A stretch of DNA of 64,000 nt, from the NCBI GenBank assembly GCA_002338565.1, contig DDIN01000006.1, positions 403,900-467,899 on the forward strand, in the 5' to 3' direction. Within the stretch, counting starts at the first letter, position 1. Each line of letters begins with the position of its first letter. The notes below the pieces were generated by a model. The model was given only the letters and a program-made list of their open reading frames with translations, had not been told where the DNA came from and made no database searches. Source of the stretch: Hyphomonadaceae bacterium UBA1849. GTDB taxonomy: Bacteria; Pseudomonadota; Alphaproteobacteria; Caulobacterales; Hyphomonadaceae. Position numbers and translations under genes: made by a program. Positions 23,643-32,335 of the stretch are shown here, piece after piece.

Positions 23643-24759
23643 TCATTCCCGGCACGAGGCGATGAAGCCCATCCATAACGAACATGTCGCCATCGTGCAG
23701 CGCACCGCGAACGAAGACGCGGTCTGTTTCTGAATGAATGATGTCCACGAGCTGTCGATCAATCTGATGCGCGCCACCTTCGGCCTCACGCACAACATAA
23801 ACGGCCCACAGACCGCGGCTCGCCTCTGTCAGCGCCGAAATCGGCACCCACACGCCGCGTTGGTCCAACTCTTCGCTCATGTTCAGGCGCGCAGTTGCGC
23901 CCGGCGCGATACCGGTTGCTTCGGGAAGTTCGAAAATCGCGGTCACTGTTCTACCATTGGTCTCAATCACGCCCGTGATTGCTTTAAGACGCGAAGAGAC
24001 CTCGCGCCCCTGTATGCTGATCGAATAATCGTCATCAACTGAAAGACGTGACGCCACGTCAGGCGGTAAGCCGATACGCACTTCGGGCACACCAATTTCG
24101 ACAAGCTGCAGCATTGGCTGCCCCGGCGCTGCGATAGCTCCCTCATCCACGCGGCGCTCTGTGATGACGCCGGCGAATGGCGCACGGATGGACGCCAGCT
24201 CAATCTGTACCCGTAGAGTTTGCGCCTGGGCCTCGGCCGCAGCGAGGCGAGCATTTGCAGCATCAACCTGCGTCTGCACTTCATCAAAGCTCTGGCTGGA
24301 AAGCAGATCGCGCTCGATCAGAAAAGCCTGACGCTCTCTGGTCGTTTCAGCGAGTTGAACGGCCGCCTGCGCCTCGGAAATCTGCGCATTAGCTGCAAGC
24401 AAACGCGCATTCAGAGCTCGGGTATCAAGACGAGCCAGGACCTGATTTTCAGAAACCGAATCACCAATATCGACATTGATCGACGTGATCCGGCCACCGG
24501 TCTCGAAGCCAAGGGCGCTGGACCGACGGGCCAGCACGATGCCAGTGAACTGCTCATCAAGTACCAGCGTATCGCGATACACGACAGGCGCAGCATTCAC
24601 ACTCAGCGCACGGGCACGCTCGGTCGGAATATTAACCGGACTTTCCTCTCCGCGCTGAACGTAGATAAACCCCGCAACCGAGAGAACCGCCACACCGATG
24701 ACAGCAAGAAAGATTAGCCCACGGGCAAAAGAAGGCTGCTTCGCCCCATCCTGTGACAT
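23599..24759 (-). CDS. RND efflux periplasmic adaptor (membrane fusion protein)
   Basis: A 386-residue MFP: N-terminal membrane anchor (about 15-33), a lipoyl half-motif GRITSINVDIGDSVSENQVLARLD, a helical hairpin rich in Ala and Gln (about 105-165), the second lipoyl half SIRAPFAGVITERRVDEGAIAA, then beta-barrel and membrane-proximal domains. GAGGAG lies seven bases before the ATG at 24759. It joins the RND transporter encoded directly downstream to an outer-membrane channel. Confidence 0.9.
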   Translation of the reverse strand: MSQDGAKQPSFARGLIFLAVIGVAVLSVAGFIYVQRGEESPVNIPTERARALSVNAAPVVYRDTLVLDEQFTGIVLARRSSALGFETGGRITSINVDIGDSVSENQVLARLDTRALNARLLAANAQISEAQAAVQLAETTRERQAFLIERDLLSSQSFDEVQTQVDAANARLAAAEAQAQTLRVQIELASIRAPFAGVITERRVDEGAIAAPGQPMLQLVEIGVPEVRIGLPPDVASRLSVDDDYSISIQGREVSSRLKAITGVIETNGRTVTAIFELPEATGIAPGATARLNMSEELDQRGVWVPISALTEASRGLWAVYVVREAEGGAHQIDRQLVDIIHSETDRVFVRGALHDGDMFVMDGLHRLVPGMNVTPVVHTDLAMGG

Positions 24760-24770
24760 CGCACAGCTCC

Positions 24771-24784
24771 TCAGAAATTTCTGA
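24771..24784. promoter_or_regulatory. Perfect palindrome over the MFP ribosome binding site
   Basis: TCAGAAATTTCTGA is a 14-base perfect palindrome. On the coding strand its last bases merge with the GAGGAG of the MFP gene, so a protein or RNA structure here could affect both transcription and translation. Confidence 0.35.
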
Positions 24785-24801
24785 AGAACATATATATCAT
24801 T

Positions 24802-24830
24802 GAACACCGTTAGAAAAGTGAACGGTGTTC
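24802..24830. promoter_or_regulatory. Candidate TetR operator between tetR and the efflux genes
   Basis: GAACACCGTT (24802-24811) and AACGGTGTTC (24821-24830) are perfect 10-base arms around a 9-base spacer. The element lies between the tetR stop and the MFP start, the expected site for repression of the pump genes. As RNA it would also form a hairpin, but T-residues follow only on the strand without genes. Confidence 0.6.
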
Positions 24831-24852
24831 TTTTTAATTTGAAAAAGGGGTT

Positions 24853-25560
24853 TTACGCCTGCATTTTTGCCGGGTTTTGAATGCCGCGAACCAGCTGGTC
24901 TGCGGAAAATTCCAGCACTTCCTCGACGGTCATCTGAGAGCCGTCCGCGCGCGTCATGAATACAGCAGGTTGATGTATCAGCGCTTTTGCAATGCCATGC
25001 ATAGACATAGCGATCGAGATCGCCGCCATATGACAGTCCAGATCAGGACGGAAAACACCCTGCGCGACGCCATCACGCAGACCATCGCATAAAAAGCGGA
25101 AAGCGACTGCACTTGGCGTGTTTTCATCCTGCATTAGCTCCGACTCGTCGGCGCAGTCGTCAACCGGACCGGACGTTGGCGTGAAGGCCGCAACATAATG
25201 GTGCGGCTTCTCCATCGCTGTACGCACATATGCTTTCGTGCAGTCTTTCACGAAAACCCAGCTGGACGGCTCGTCGCCAATCGCAGATTCGATGTTACGC
25301 ACAAGGCGCATGAAGAACGCCTCTTTGAGGCATCCAACGAGTTCGGTCTTGGAGGCGAAATACTTGTAAATTGCGGAAGGCGAATAATCGATCTCGTCCG
25401 CAAGACGGCGAATCGACAGGCCTTCATAGCCTTCTTCCGCGAAGACGCGCTCTGCCGCTTCAAGAATCGTCTGACGGACTTTCTCGCGGCGGCGCTCTGC
25501 CGGCGTTTCCAGTTTTCTCTCTTGGGAATCAGGTGCAAATGTTGAGATATCTGAGTTCAT
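24853..25560 (-). CDS. TetR family repressor of the adjacent RND pump
   Basis: A 235-residue TetR protein. Residues about 28-75 hold the DNA-binding domain (ILEAAERVFAEEGYEGLSIRRLADEI and SPSAIYKYFASKTEL), followed by a variable ligand domain. It is first in the tetR-MFP-RND array and very likely regulates it, perhaps through the inverted repeat at 24802-24830. The ATG at 25560 is preferred over an in-frame TTG two codons earlier; the ribosome binding site is poor. It diverges from a nitroreductase gene. Confidence 0.9.
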   Translation of the reverse strand: MNSDISTFAPDSQERKLETPAERRREKVRQTILEAAERVFAEEGYEGLSIRRLADEIDYSPSAIYKYFASKTELVGCLKEAFFMRLVRNIESAIGDEPSSWVFVKDCTKAYVRTAMEKPHHYVAAFTPTSGPVDDCADESELMQDENTPSAVAFRFLCDGLRDGVAQGVFRPDLDCHMAAISIAMSMHGIAKALIHQPAVFMTRADGSQMTVEEVLEFSADQLVRGIQNPAKMQA

Positions 25561-25637
25561 TCCCAAGTGTGTAACTCAGTTTCAGGCGTAAAGACAGCCT
25601 TCACGCGCACGACAACACAGCACCTCAAGGAATTTCA

Positions 25638-26276
25638 ATGAGCGATCCGGTCTTCAAACTTCCAGAAGCAAACGCCTGCCTCAGCACAGCCAGCACACCG
25701 GAGACCAGCGCAAAAACCTTGCTCAGCCAGCGGCGCTCGACGCCCGTAAAGCTGATGAAGCCGGATGCGAACAGCCCCGACGAAGCGACGCTGCAGAACA
25801 TCATTTCAACTGCGATGCGTGTGCCCGACCACCGCAAGCTTGAGCCTTGGCGACTGCTGGTCATCAAAGGCGAAGCACGTGAAAAACTGGGCACATTGCT
25901 TGCCGAGAGATACGCAGAACTCAATCCTGACGCCAGTGACGCAGCGCTCGCTGAAGAGCAAAATCGCCCAATGCGCGCACCGCTTTGCGTCACGGTTATT
26001 TCCAGCCCCGATCACACACACAAAACACCGGTCTGGGAACAGGAATTGTCTGCAGGCGCCCTGTGCATGAACATGCTTTATGCGACGCATGTTGCAGGCC
26101 TCTCTGCGAGCTGGATTTCAGAATGGTGGGCATTCGATGAAAAAATCGACCGAGCGCTGGGCCTGCAAACAGGCGAACGCATTGCCGGACACATCTTCAT
26201 TGGGCAGGCGAGCGTCAGCGAACTGTCTGAACGTCCTCGCCCGTCCTACGCAAAGAAGGTATCAATTTGGGGCTAA
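25638..26276 (+). CDS. Nitroreductase family protein (YdjA-like)
   Basis: A 212-residue FMN-dependent oxidoreductase. SQRRSTPVKLMKPDANSPDEATLQ, AMRVPDHRKLEPWRLLVI and NRPMRAPLCVTVI, WEQELSAGALCMNM match the E. coli YdjA type of minimal nitroreductase. It would reduce nitro or quinone compounds with NAD(P)H as a homodimer. AAGGAATTTCA precedes the ATG. It diverges from tetR, so the efflux regulator may also act here; that is speculative. Confidence 0.87.
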   Translation: MSDPVFKLPEANACLSTASTPETSAKTLLSQRRSTPVKLMKPDANSPDEATLQNIISTAMRVPDHRKLEPWRLLVIKGEAREKLGTLLAERYAELNPDASDAALAEEQNRPMRAPLCVTVISSPDHTHKTPVWEQELSAGALCMNMLYATHVAGLSASWISEWWAFDEKIDRALGLQTGERIAGHIFIGQASVSELSERPRPSYAKKVSIWG

Positions 26277-26282
26277 GCCCGC

Positions 26283-26750
26283 TCAACCGCGACCGCGATA
26301 TGGCGCAACACCCGTTTCAGGCACCCAAAGGCCTGACGGAATTTCGCCAGACTGCCAGAATACATCAATTGGAATACCACCGCGCGGATACCAGTATCCT
26401 GCGATACGGAACCATTTGGGCGCTAGCAATTCTGTAAGACGCTTCGCGATGTAGAGCGTGCAATCTTCATGGAACGCGCCATGGTTGCGGAAAGACTGCA
26501 AGAACAGCTTCAAGCTCTTTGATTCTACGAGAAATTCATCCGGCGCATAGTCGATTACGATATGGGCAAAATCAGGTTGCCCGGTTACCGGACAGAGCGA
26601 AGTGAATTCTGGCGCAACGAAACGCGCGCAGTACAGCATGTCCGGATGCGGGTTCTGCACACGCTCTAACTCCGCCTGTTCTGGCGTCGCCGCTGCATCA
26701 ACCTTTTCACCGAGCTGATCCAGCCCCGTATAAATATCGTTCTGGCTCAT
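26283..26750 (-). CDS. queF: NADPH-dependent 7-cyano-7-deazaguanine reductase
   Basis: QueF reduces preQ0 to preQ1 in queuosine biosynthesis. The 155-residue protein is the short, unimodular type. SLCPVTGQPD carries the nucleophile Cys53 and Asp60, and ESKSLKLFLQSFRNHGAFHED is the QueF signature. The ATG at 26750 shares a base with the upstream TGA (TGATG), so translation is coupled to the antiporter gene. Further upstream codons in this frame lie inside that gene. Confidence 0.95.
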   Translation of the reverse strand: MSQNDIYTGLDQLGEKVDAAATPEQAELERVQNPHPDMLYCARFVAPEFTSLCPVTGQPDFAHIVIDYAPDEFLVESKSLKLFLQSFRNHGAFHEDCTLYIAKRLTELLAPKWFRIAGYWYPRGGIPIDVFWQSGEIPSGLWVPETGVAPYRGRG

Positions 26751-27718
26751 CACGCCGGTCCCATAAGAAGTAAGTAAATATAGACGCAATAGCCGAGCAG
26801 CAGCACACCGCCCTCCCATCGCGCGAGTTTGCGCCCTGTGAATGCAAACAGGACGAGGAAGAACATAGACAGGATCAGGCCGCCAAGATCGCGGCTCACA
26901 CTGATCTGATCAAGCGGAACGTTAAAGGGCATAATGCCTGACGTAATACCCAGAATACCGAACACGTTGAACGTGTTGGAGCCAAGCACGTTGCCAAGCG
27001 CGACATCCGGCTTTTTCTTCAGCGCCGCCATGACGCAGGTCACGAGCTCTGGCAGGCTGGTACCGATTGCAATGATGGTAATGCCGATCACGGTTTCAGA
27101 CAGCCCGACCATGCGCGCGAGCTGCACACTGCCGTCGATCAGAAACTTCGCACCCAATACGATACCAAGAAGCCCGCCAATCGCCATTGGAATAGCCAGC
27201 AATAGCGGAACGTGCGCATCCATGATCTCTGCTTCGTCACGGTGCAGCTCAGCTGTATCGCTATGGCCGCCCTGCTTGCGGTCACTGTAGAAGCTGTAAA
27301 TGATGATGCCGACCAGTGTGAGGAAAAGCGCAACACCAGTCAGACGAGAGGCGAACCCGTTGAAGTAGATGAGAGCCGCGAGCGCCAGTGTCGCAGCAAT
27401 CGCAAAAATGCCATCGCGCGCCAGCGCCTTAGGATTAGTCGCGATCGGGTAAATGACAGCGGCCGTACCAAGCACAAGAAGAATGTTTGCAATGTTGGAG
27501 CCGAGAACGTTACCAACGGCAATACCCGGACTGTCCGCCGAGACCGCGTTTAATGACGCAACGAGTTCAGGAGCCGATGTACCAAAGCCCACGAGCACCG
27601 CACCGATAAACAGATCAGAGACCCCGATACGGCGAGCCAGAGCCACTGATCCGCGGACAAGAAATTCGCCGCCCAGGATCAGGCCCACAAGGCCTCCGAT
27701 GATCATCAACCACATCAT
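26750..27718 (-). CDS. Calcium/sodium antiporter (CaCA family)
   Basis: A 322-residue antiporter with ten to eleven membrane helices in two inverted repeats. The alpha-repeats are visible: GFGTSAPELVASLNA with GNVLGSNIANILLVLG, and IGTSLPELVTCVMAA with GNVLGSNTFNVFGILG. The two Glu in the PEL motifs bind cations. The protein resembles E. coli YrbG. It is coupled by a one-base overlap to queF. Confidence 0.93.
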   Translation of the reverse strand: MMWLMIIGGLVGLILGGEFLVRGSVALARRIGVSDLFIGAVLVGFGTSAPELVASLNAVSADSPGIAVGNVLGSNIANILLVLGTAAVIYPIATNPKALARDGIFAIAATLALAALIYFNGFASRLTGVALFLTLVGIIIYSFYSDRKQGGHSDTAELHRDEAEIMDAHVPLLLAIPMAIGGLLGIVLGAKFLIDGSVQLARMVGLSETVIGITIIAIGTSLPELVTCVMAALKKKPDVALGNVLGSNTFNVFGILGITSGIMPFNVPLDQISVSRDLGGLILSMFFLVLFAFTGRKLARWEGGVLLLGYCVYIYLLLMGPA

Positions 27719-27822
27719 GCTTTCAAACCCACGCTAATTGGGCTTCCTTATGGACGACTCGGTCGCCGGTTCCAAGGTTAGCCGCAGCGATTACAAATGG
27801 TATGTTCAGGGGAGAAACGCAA

Positions 27823-28638
27823 ATGTCCATTTCAACAGATTTGTCAGGTCGTGTCGCAATTGTAACAGGCTCGGCAACAGGGCTTGGCGCGAGCATCGCA
27901 AAGCGTCTCGCAGAGGCCGGCGCCAATGTCGTGATCAACTATTCACGCAGCAGCACAGAGGCTGAAGCCACCGCAGACGAATGCCGAGCCTTCGGAGTGG
28001 ACGTTCATTGCGTTCAGGCCGATGTCTCCGAAGACGCCGACTGCCGCAAACTCGCGCAGGTCGCATCGCAATATGGGCGACTGGACATCCTCGTGAATAA
28101 TGCAGGCATCACGAAACAGGTGCCGAACCATGCCGACCTTGGCGGTCTGGATAAGGATGACTTCCTGCGACTGTATTCCGTAAACGTCGTTGGTCCATTC
28201 ATGATGGTCCGCGCAGCGGAAGACCTTCTGCGCGCAGCTCACGAGAAAACCGGCATAGCAAGCGCCGTTCTGAACACCTCCTCCATCGCAGGTGTAACAG
28301 GAATTGGATCGTCGGTCGCGTATGCAGCCAGCAAGGGCGCATTCAATACAATGACGTTATCTCTCGCACGAGCGCTCGCGCCAGCCATCCGCGTCAATGC
28401 CATCTGCCCGGGCTTTATCGGCACGCGCTGGTTCAAGGATTATATGGGCGAAGAGAAATATAACCGGATGGAAGCATCGGTTCGCGCCGCGACGCCGCTG
28501 CAACACGCCTGCAACGCAGACGACATTGCGGACTCGGCCATGTTCTTCCTCACGGACGCATCCAGGCATGTCACCGGCGAAACACTCTTAACTGATGCGG
28601 GAACCCATTTAGGGTTTGCACCGTTAAAGGCGCGATAG
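27823..28638 (+). CDS. Short-chain dehydrogenase/reductase
   Basis: A 271-residue classical SDR: TGSATGLG (15-22) for cofactor binding, NNAG, a Ser-containing NTSSIAG, and YAASK. The end, TLLTDAGTHLGF, is typical of the family. The ATG at 27823 follows GGGGAGAAA; an in-frame ATG at 27802 lies before that site. Substrate unknown. A 17-bp inverted repeat lies about 120 bases after its stop. Confidence 0.87.
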   Translation: MSISTDLSGRVAIVTGSATGLGASIAKRLAEAGANVVINYSRSSTEAEATADECRAFGVDVHCVQADVSEDADCRKLAQVASQYGRLDILVNNAGITKQVPNHADLGGLDKDDFLRLYSVNVVGPFMMVRAAEDLLRAAHEKTGIASAVLNTSSIAGVTGIGSSVAYAASKGAFNTMTLSLARALAPAIRVNAICPGFIGTRWFKDYMGEEKYNRMEASVRAATPLQHACNADDIADSAMFFLTDASRHVTGETLLTDAGTHLGFAPLKAR

Positions 28639-29055
28639 ACGCTAGGCACGACATTCCGCAGGGACAGCGATTCGCAATCGTTGCAAGAAGGCAACACAAA
28701 CTCACCTGAAAGCGGTCACTCACAACACTCTTTTCATTACATAAATTACAGAAATACCCGATATTATGTGTCAAATTTGCAACAATTTGACACATAATAT
28801 TCACTCAAATTCTAAAAGGTAAATGCGCACGATCTGTGACCAAATCGAATTTTCGCTGCTTACGTCTTGTGCAAGCTACAGATTTTCGTGGTCAGCCGGG
28901 CTAACCTTACTTGCTGAACAGACGCTCAATTAACAATTTGCCATCAGGCACTGCGGCGCCGCGCGATGACTTTGATATGGTTAAAGCTTATCATCTGCGT
29001 CACATGCTTGTGCGTTTCGGCGTGCGGTTTGTAAAAACATGGGGAAACAAATAAT
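28639..29055. other. Intergenic region with a long inverted repeat, upstream of the porin gene
   Basis: A 417-base AT-rich gap without a supported ORF. It contains the 40-base inverted repeat at 28761-28800 and, further on, the presumed promoter and long leader of the porin gene; I could not fix a -35/-10 pair with confidence. Confidence 0.7.
28761..28800. repeat. 17-bp perfect inverted repeat
   Basis: ATATTATGTGTCAAATT (28761-28777) is the exact reverse complement of 28784-28800, around a 6-base loop TGCAAC. There is no T-run, so it is not a standard terminator. Core half-sites TGTGTCA/TGACACA may bind a dimeric regulator. It may also be the remnant of a small mobile repeat. Confidence 0.75.
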
Positions 29056-29715
29056 ATGATCCGTAAAATTCTGCTTGCTGGCGCAGCCAGCCTCGCAATC
29101 GTAGCTCCTGCAGTTGCACAAGAAGTATCCGTAAGTGGCAACGTTGCTCTTTCTACTGAGTATGTTTGGCGTGGCGTTACTCAGTCTAACGGCGACATGG
29201 CTATCTCCGGTGGCTTCGACCTTGAGTCTGGCGGCTTCTACGCTGGTACATGGGTTTCTAACGTTGATTTCGAAGACTCTTCTGACACAAACATCGAATG
29301 GGACTTCTACGCTGGTTTCGCTGGCGACCTGACTGAGAACATTGGTTACGACATCGGCCTGATCTACTATGCATACCCAGATTCCGGCGATCTGGATTAT
29401 GACTTTGTAGAGCTTTATGGTGGTCTTTCTACCGAGCTTTCTTACGGCCTCGGTCTCTCTGGTTACATTTACTGGGACCCAGACAACGAAAACTTCTACG
29501 TTGAAGCAGCAGCTGGTTACGCTCTCACGGACACGCTCGGTGTTGACGCGACTGTTGGTAACTACTCCTTCGATGGTGGCGGCGACTACACAACATTCTC
29601 TGTTGGCGCGACTCTCGCAACTTCAGTTGGTCTCGACCTCGACTTCCGTTACTGGGACACAGACATCAACGGCCTGGACGACACATTCGTTTTCACAGTG
29701 TCTAAAGCTCTGTAA
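29056..29715 (+). CDS. TorF family putative outer-membrane porin
   Basis: A 219-residue protein with a Sec signal peptide ending in AVAQ and amphipathic beta-strands rich in Gly, Tyr and Asp (STEYVWRGVTQSNGD near the mature N terminus is the family signature). The C terminus ends FTVSKAL. It fits the Gcw_chp/TorF group of small outer-membrane barrels. Its codon use is unusually uniform (GGT, TCT, GCT, GTT), like the thiolase at 34100, suggesting high expression. A strong terminator follows. Confidence 0.85.
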   Translation: MIRKILLAGAASLAIVAPAVAQEVSVSGNVALSTEYVWRGVTQSNGDMAISGGFDLESGGFYAGTWVSNVDFEDSSDTNIEWDFYAGFAGDLTENIGYDIGLIYYAYPDSGDLDYDFVELYGGLSTELSYGLGLSGYIYWDPDNENFYVEAAAGYALTDTLGVDATVGNYSFDGGGDYTTFSVGATLATSVGLDLDFRYWDTDINGLDDTFVFTVSKAL

Positions 29716-29746
29716 TTTTTTCCTGCACACGCAGGTTTAAAACAGA

Positions 29747-29776
29747 AGGCCGGGTTCTTGTGAACCCGGCCTTTTT
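29747..29776 (+). terminator. Intrinsic terminator of the porin gene
   Basis: AGGCCGGGTTC (29747-29757) pairs with GAACCCGGCCT (29762-29772) around a TTGT loop, followed by T residues to 29776. Confidence 0.95.
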
Positions 29777-29830
29777 GTTGGCGTTATTATATGAAACAAA
29801 GACTTACACTCTAAAAATTCAGGATCATCC

Positions 29831-31561
29831 ATGACACCAGTTGAAGCGCTACAGCCTGTTATTGCCCTTTTAGGAGCAGGTACCGTTGCCGCTTTAACGT
29901 CCAGAGCCCTGAAGCTCAGCCCGATGGTTGGCTACATCGTCGCCGGCATGGCAATCGGCCCGTACGGCCTGAATGCCATAGAAGAAGGCGACGTGACCCA
30001 TCTGCTCGCTGAAATGGGCGTTGTCTTTCTGCTTTTTGATATCGGCCTGCACTTCTCATTGAACGAAGTGAAGAGCAGCCGGCGGGACATATTCTTCCTC
30101 GCTCCGCTTCAAATGGCCATTTGCGCACTCGTGTTTATCGGCGGCGCAATTATGCTAAACATCAGCATACCTGTAGCCATCGCCATAGGCGTATCGCTCG
30201 CCCTCTCCTCCACCGCGGTGGTCACGCAGATTTTGGGTGAGCGGGATTTGAACACCTGTCCGGCAGGCCGGTCATCGGTCGCCGTGCTCGTCTTTCAGGA
30301 TGTCGTTGCGATCTTCCTTTTGATTTTCGCGAATTCGCTGGAATCAGACCCTGCACGCCTCGCAACGGCGATGGGCCTCGCTGCAGGACAATCCATTCTA
30401 GCCTTCATCGCAGCCGCATTGATCGGCCGCTATATGGTCCGCCCGCTCTTCCGCGTTCTCGCATCAGCCCAGGTGCCAGAAATCTTTACCATGACAACGG
30501 TATTGATTGTGGTGGCTGCCGCGACTGCCACAGGCGCGATCGGGCTTTCCTTGACACTTGGCGCTTTTCTCGCAGGGATGGCCATCGCTGACAGCCCATT
30601 CCGTCACTCCATTCAGACAGAGGTGTCTCCGTTCCGCGGCCTGCTGATCAGCTTCTTCTTTGTGAATGTGGGCATGATGATCGATCTGCCTTCCGTCGGT
30701 TCGAACATACTTCTGGTCATAGCAGTCGCACTGGGCATCATGCTGATCAAAACCGTAATGATCTTCATGGCGGCACGTATCAATAAGTGGAATTTACCGG
30801 GCGCGACCCGCCTGGCATTCCTGTTGCCTCAGGCATCGGAGTTCACGCTCGTTGTCCTGTCGCTCGCCGCAGTTCGCGTCGGCACGCCCGGTAACTGGAT
30901 TTCAATTCTAGTTGGCGCGACAGCACTCTCACTGGCACTCGCACCGGCATGGGCTGGGCTGGGCATCAAGCTGTCCCGACTTATCGCCAAAAAGCTCGCC
31001 GAGGGCATTATCACGGGCACGACCCGCAAAGAGGCTCAGGAGCTTCAGGAAAAGCCCGAGGTCATCCTGTTTGGCATGACACCGAGCAACCGGATCATTG
31101 CGGACGCTCTGTTGCATTTGAACATTCCGCATGTCGCGCTGGACAATGATCCGAAACGCTTCATCGCTGCCGCCTCTGACGGGTATAAGGTGACCTTTGG
31201 TATAGCTTCCGACTTTCGCATGCTTAGCACGCTGGATGCCATGCAGGCAAAAGCCCTGGTGCTTGGTCTGCCGAATTACACCGTCTCCAAAAGCCTGACG
31301 ACCGAAGTCAATGAACGCTTTCCGAGACTTAAACGCTTCGTTGTTGTTGAATCTGTTGAAGATCATGCACGCCACCTCGCGCTTGGTATGCATCCGCATC
31401 TTGGCAGCACCTCCATGGACTCCATCGCACTTGCTGGCGAAGTGTTGAGAACGCTTGAGGTTTCTGAAGACCGTATCAAAGAATGGACCGATGCCGAGAT
31501 CGAACGTCTCGAGCGTGACGAAGCTACCGCCAGCAATCCGGAAACCACCGAAGCAGCTTAG
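29831..31561 (+). CDS. KefB/KefC-like monovalent cation:proton antiporter
   Basis: A 576-residue CPA2 protein. Residues about 1-380 hold twelve or so membrane helices with GYIVAGMAIGPYGL, ALSSTAVVTQIL and FQDVVAIFLL. A cytosolic RCK_N/TrkA-N domain follows from about 410. Its glycine loop reads FGMTPSNRIIADAL rather than the usual GxGxxG, although the acidic residue after the second strand (ALDNDP) is kept. It likely exchanges K+ or Na+ for H+. No KefF/KefG partner is nearby. Confidence 0.88.
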   Translation: MTPVEALQPVIALLGAGTVAALTSRALKLSPMVGYIVAGMAIGPYGLNAIEEGDVTHLLAEMGVVFLLFDIGLHFSLNEVKSSRRDIFFLAPLQMAICALVFIGGAIMLNISIPVAIAIGVSLALSSTAVVTQILGERDLNTCPAGRSSVAVLVFQDVVAIFLLIFANSLESDPARLATAMGLAAGQSILAFIAAALIGRYMVRPLFRVLASAQVPEIFTMTTVLIVVAAATATGAIGLSLTLGAFLAGMAIADSPFRHSIQTEVSPFRGLLISFFFVNVGMMIDLPSVGSNILLVIAVALGIMLIKTVMIFMAARINKWNLPGATRLAFLLPQASEFTLVVLSLAAVRVGTPGNWISILVGATALSLALAPAWAGLGIKLSRLIAKKLAEGIITGTTRKEAQELQEKPEVILFGMTPSNRIIADALLHLNIPHVALDNDPKRFIAAASDGYKVTFGIASDFRMLSTLDAMQAKALVLGLPNYTVSKSLTTEVNERFPRLKRFVVVESVEDHARHLALGMHPHLGSTSMDSIALAGEVLRTLEVSEDRIKEWTDAEIERLERDEATASNPETTEAA

Positions 31562-31580
31562 ATTTTCTTCTGTTTCTGAA

Positions 31581-31621
31581 ATCCTCTCCCCACCCTCACG
31601 CGTAGTAAGAGGGGAGAGGAT
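31581..31621 (+). promoter_or_regulatory. Hairpin covering the SDR ribosome binding site
   Basis: ATCCTCTCCCC (31581-31591) pairs perfectly with GGGGAGAGGAT (31611-31621). The 3' arm contains the GAGAGGA that serves as Shine-Dalgarno for the ATG at 31628. There is no following T-run, so it is more likely a translational control element than a terminator. Confidence 0.6.
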
Positions 31622-31627
31622 ACTGGA

Positions 31628-32335
31628 ATGCTGGAAAAACTGCCTGACGGGTATAATGCGGTCGTCATAGGAAGCACGGGAGAGATTGGCGCCGCCATTC
31701 TTGGACGCTTGCGGACTGATAAGCGCTGCGCGAACGCAATAGGCCTGTCACGCGGGACAATACCCGCTGTAGATTATAACGCGCCAGACTCTCTGCAGGA
31801 TGCCGCCATGCAGCAAAAAGCCGGATTGGGCGAAATCCATTTCCTCTTTATCGCCACCGGTATTTTGGCATCATCGGATGGCGCTTCACCGGAAAAAGCT
31901 TTCAGCCAGCTCACGCAGGAGAGCCTATCCGAAGAGTTTGCAATCAACGCCTCGGGACCAGCTCTGGCACTCTCTGCTTTCATGCCCCTCCTCCCACGTA
32001 ATGCGCCATTCATCGTTGCGTCTCTATCTGCGCGCGTAGGCTCGATAGGTGATAACGGGCTTGGCGGCTGGATCAGCTATCGCGCCTCGAAAGCCGCCCT
32101 CAACCAGATCATGCACACTGCGGCAATCGAACTTGGACGGAAGAACGACCAGGCCGTTTGTGTGTCGCTTCACCCCGGCACGATCGAAAGCGACCTATCG
32201 CGTCCGTTTGCGCGCGACCGCTTCACCCATACCGCGGACGAATGCGCGGCCATTCTTCTCAGCGTGCTCTCAAACCTAACGCCCGCTCAGAACGGTGGCT
32301 TTTTCGATTATGCCGGTGAGGAGATCGTCTGGTGA
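31628..32335 (+). CDS. SDR family protein coupled to a photolyase
   Basis: A 235-residue SDR of the C-factor type: GSTGEIGAAI (15-24) as a modified glycine motif, an Ala/Gly turn after FLFIATG in place of NNAG, and the catalytic SYRASK. The substrate is unknown. Its stop overlaps the GTG start of the photolyase (GTGA), so the two are made together. A stable hairpin covers its ribosome binding site. Confidence 0.83.
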   Translation: MLEKLPDGYNAVVIGSTGEIGAAILGRLRTDKRCANAIGLSRGTIPAVDYNAPDSLQDAAMQQKAGLGEIHFLFIATGILASSDGASPEKAFSQLTQESLSEEFAINASGPALALSAFMPLLPRNAPFIVASLSARVGSIGDNGLGGWISYRASKAALNQIMHTAAIELGRKNDQAVCVSLHPGTIESDLSRPFARDRFTHTADECAAILLSVLSNLTPAQNGGFFDYAGEEIVW

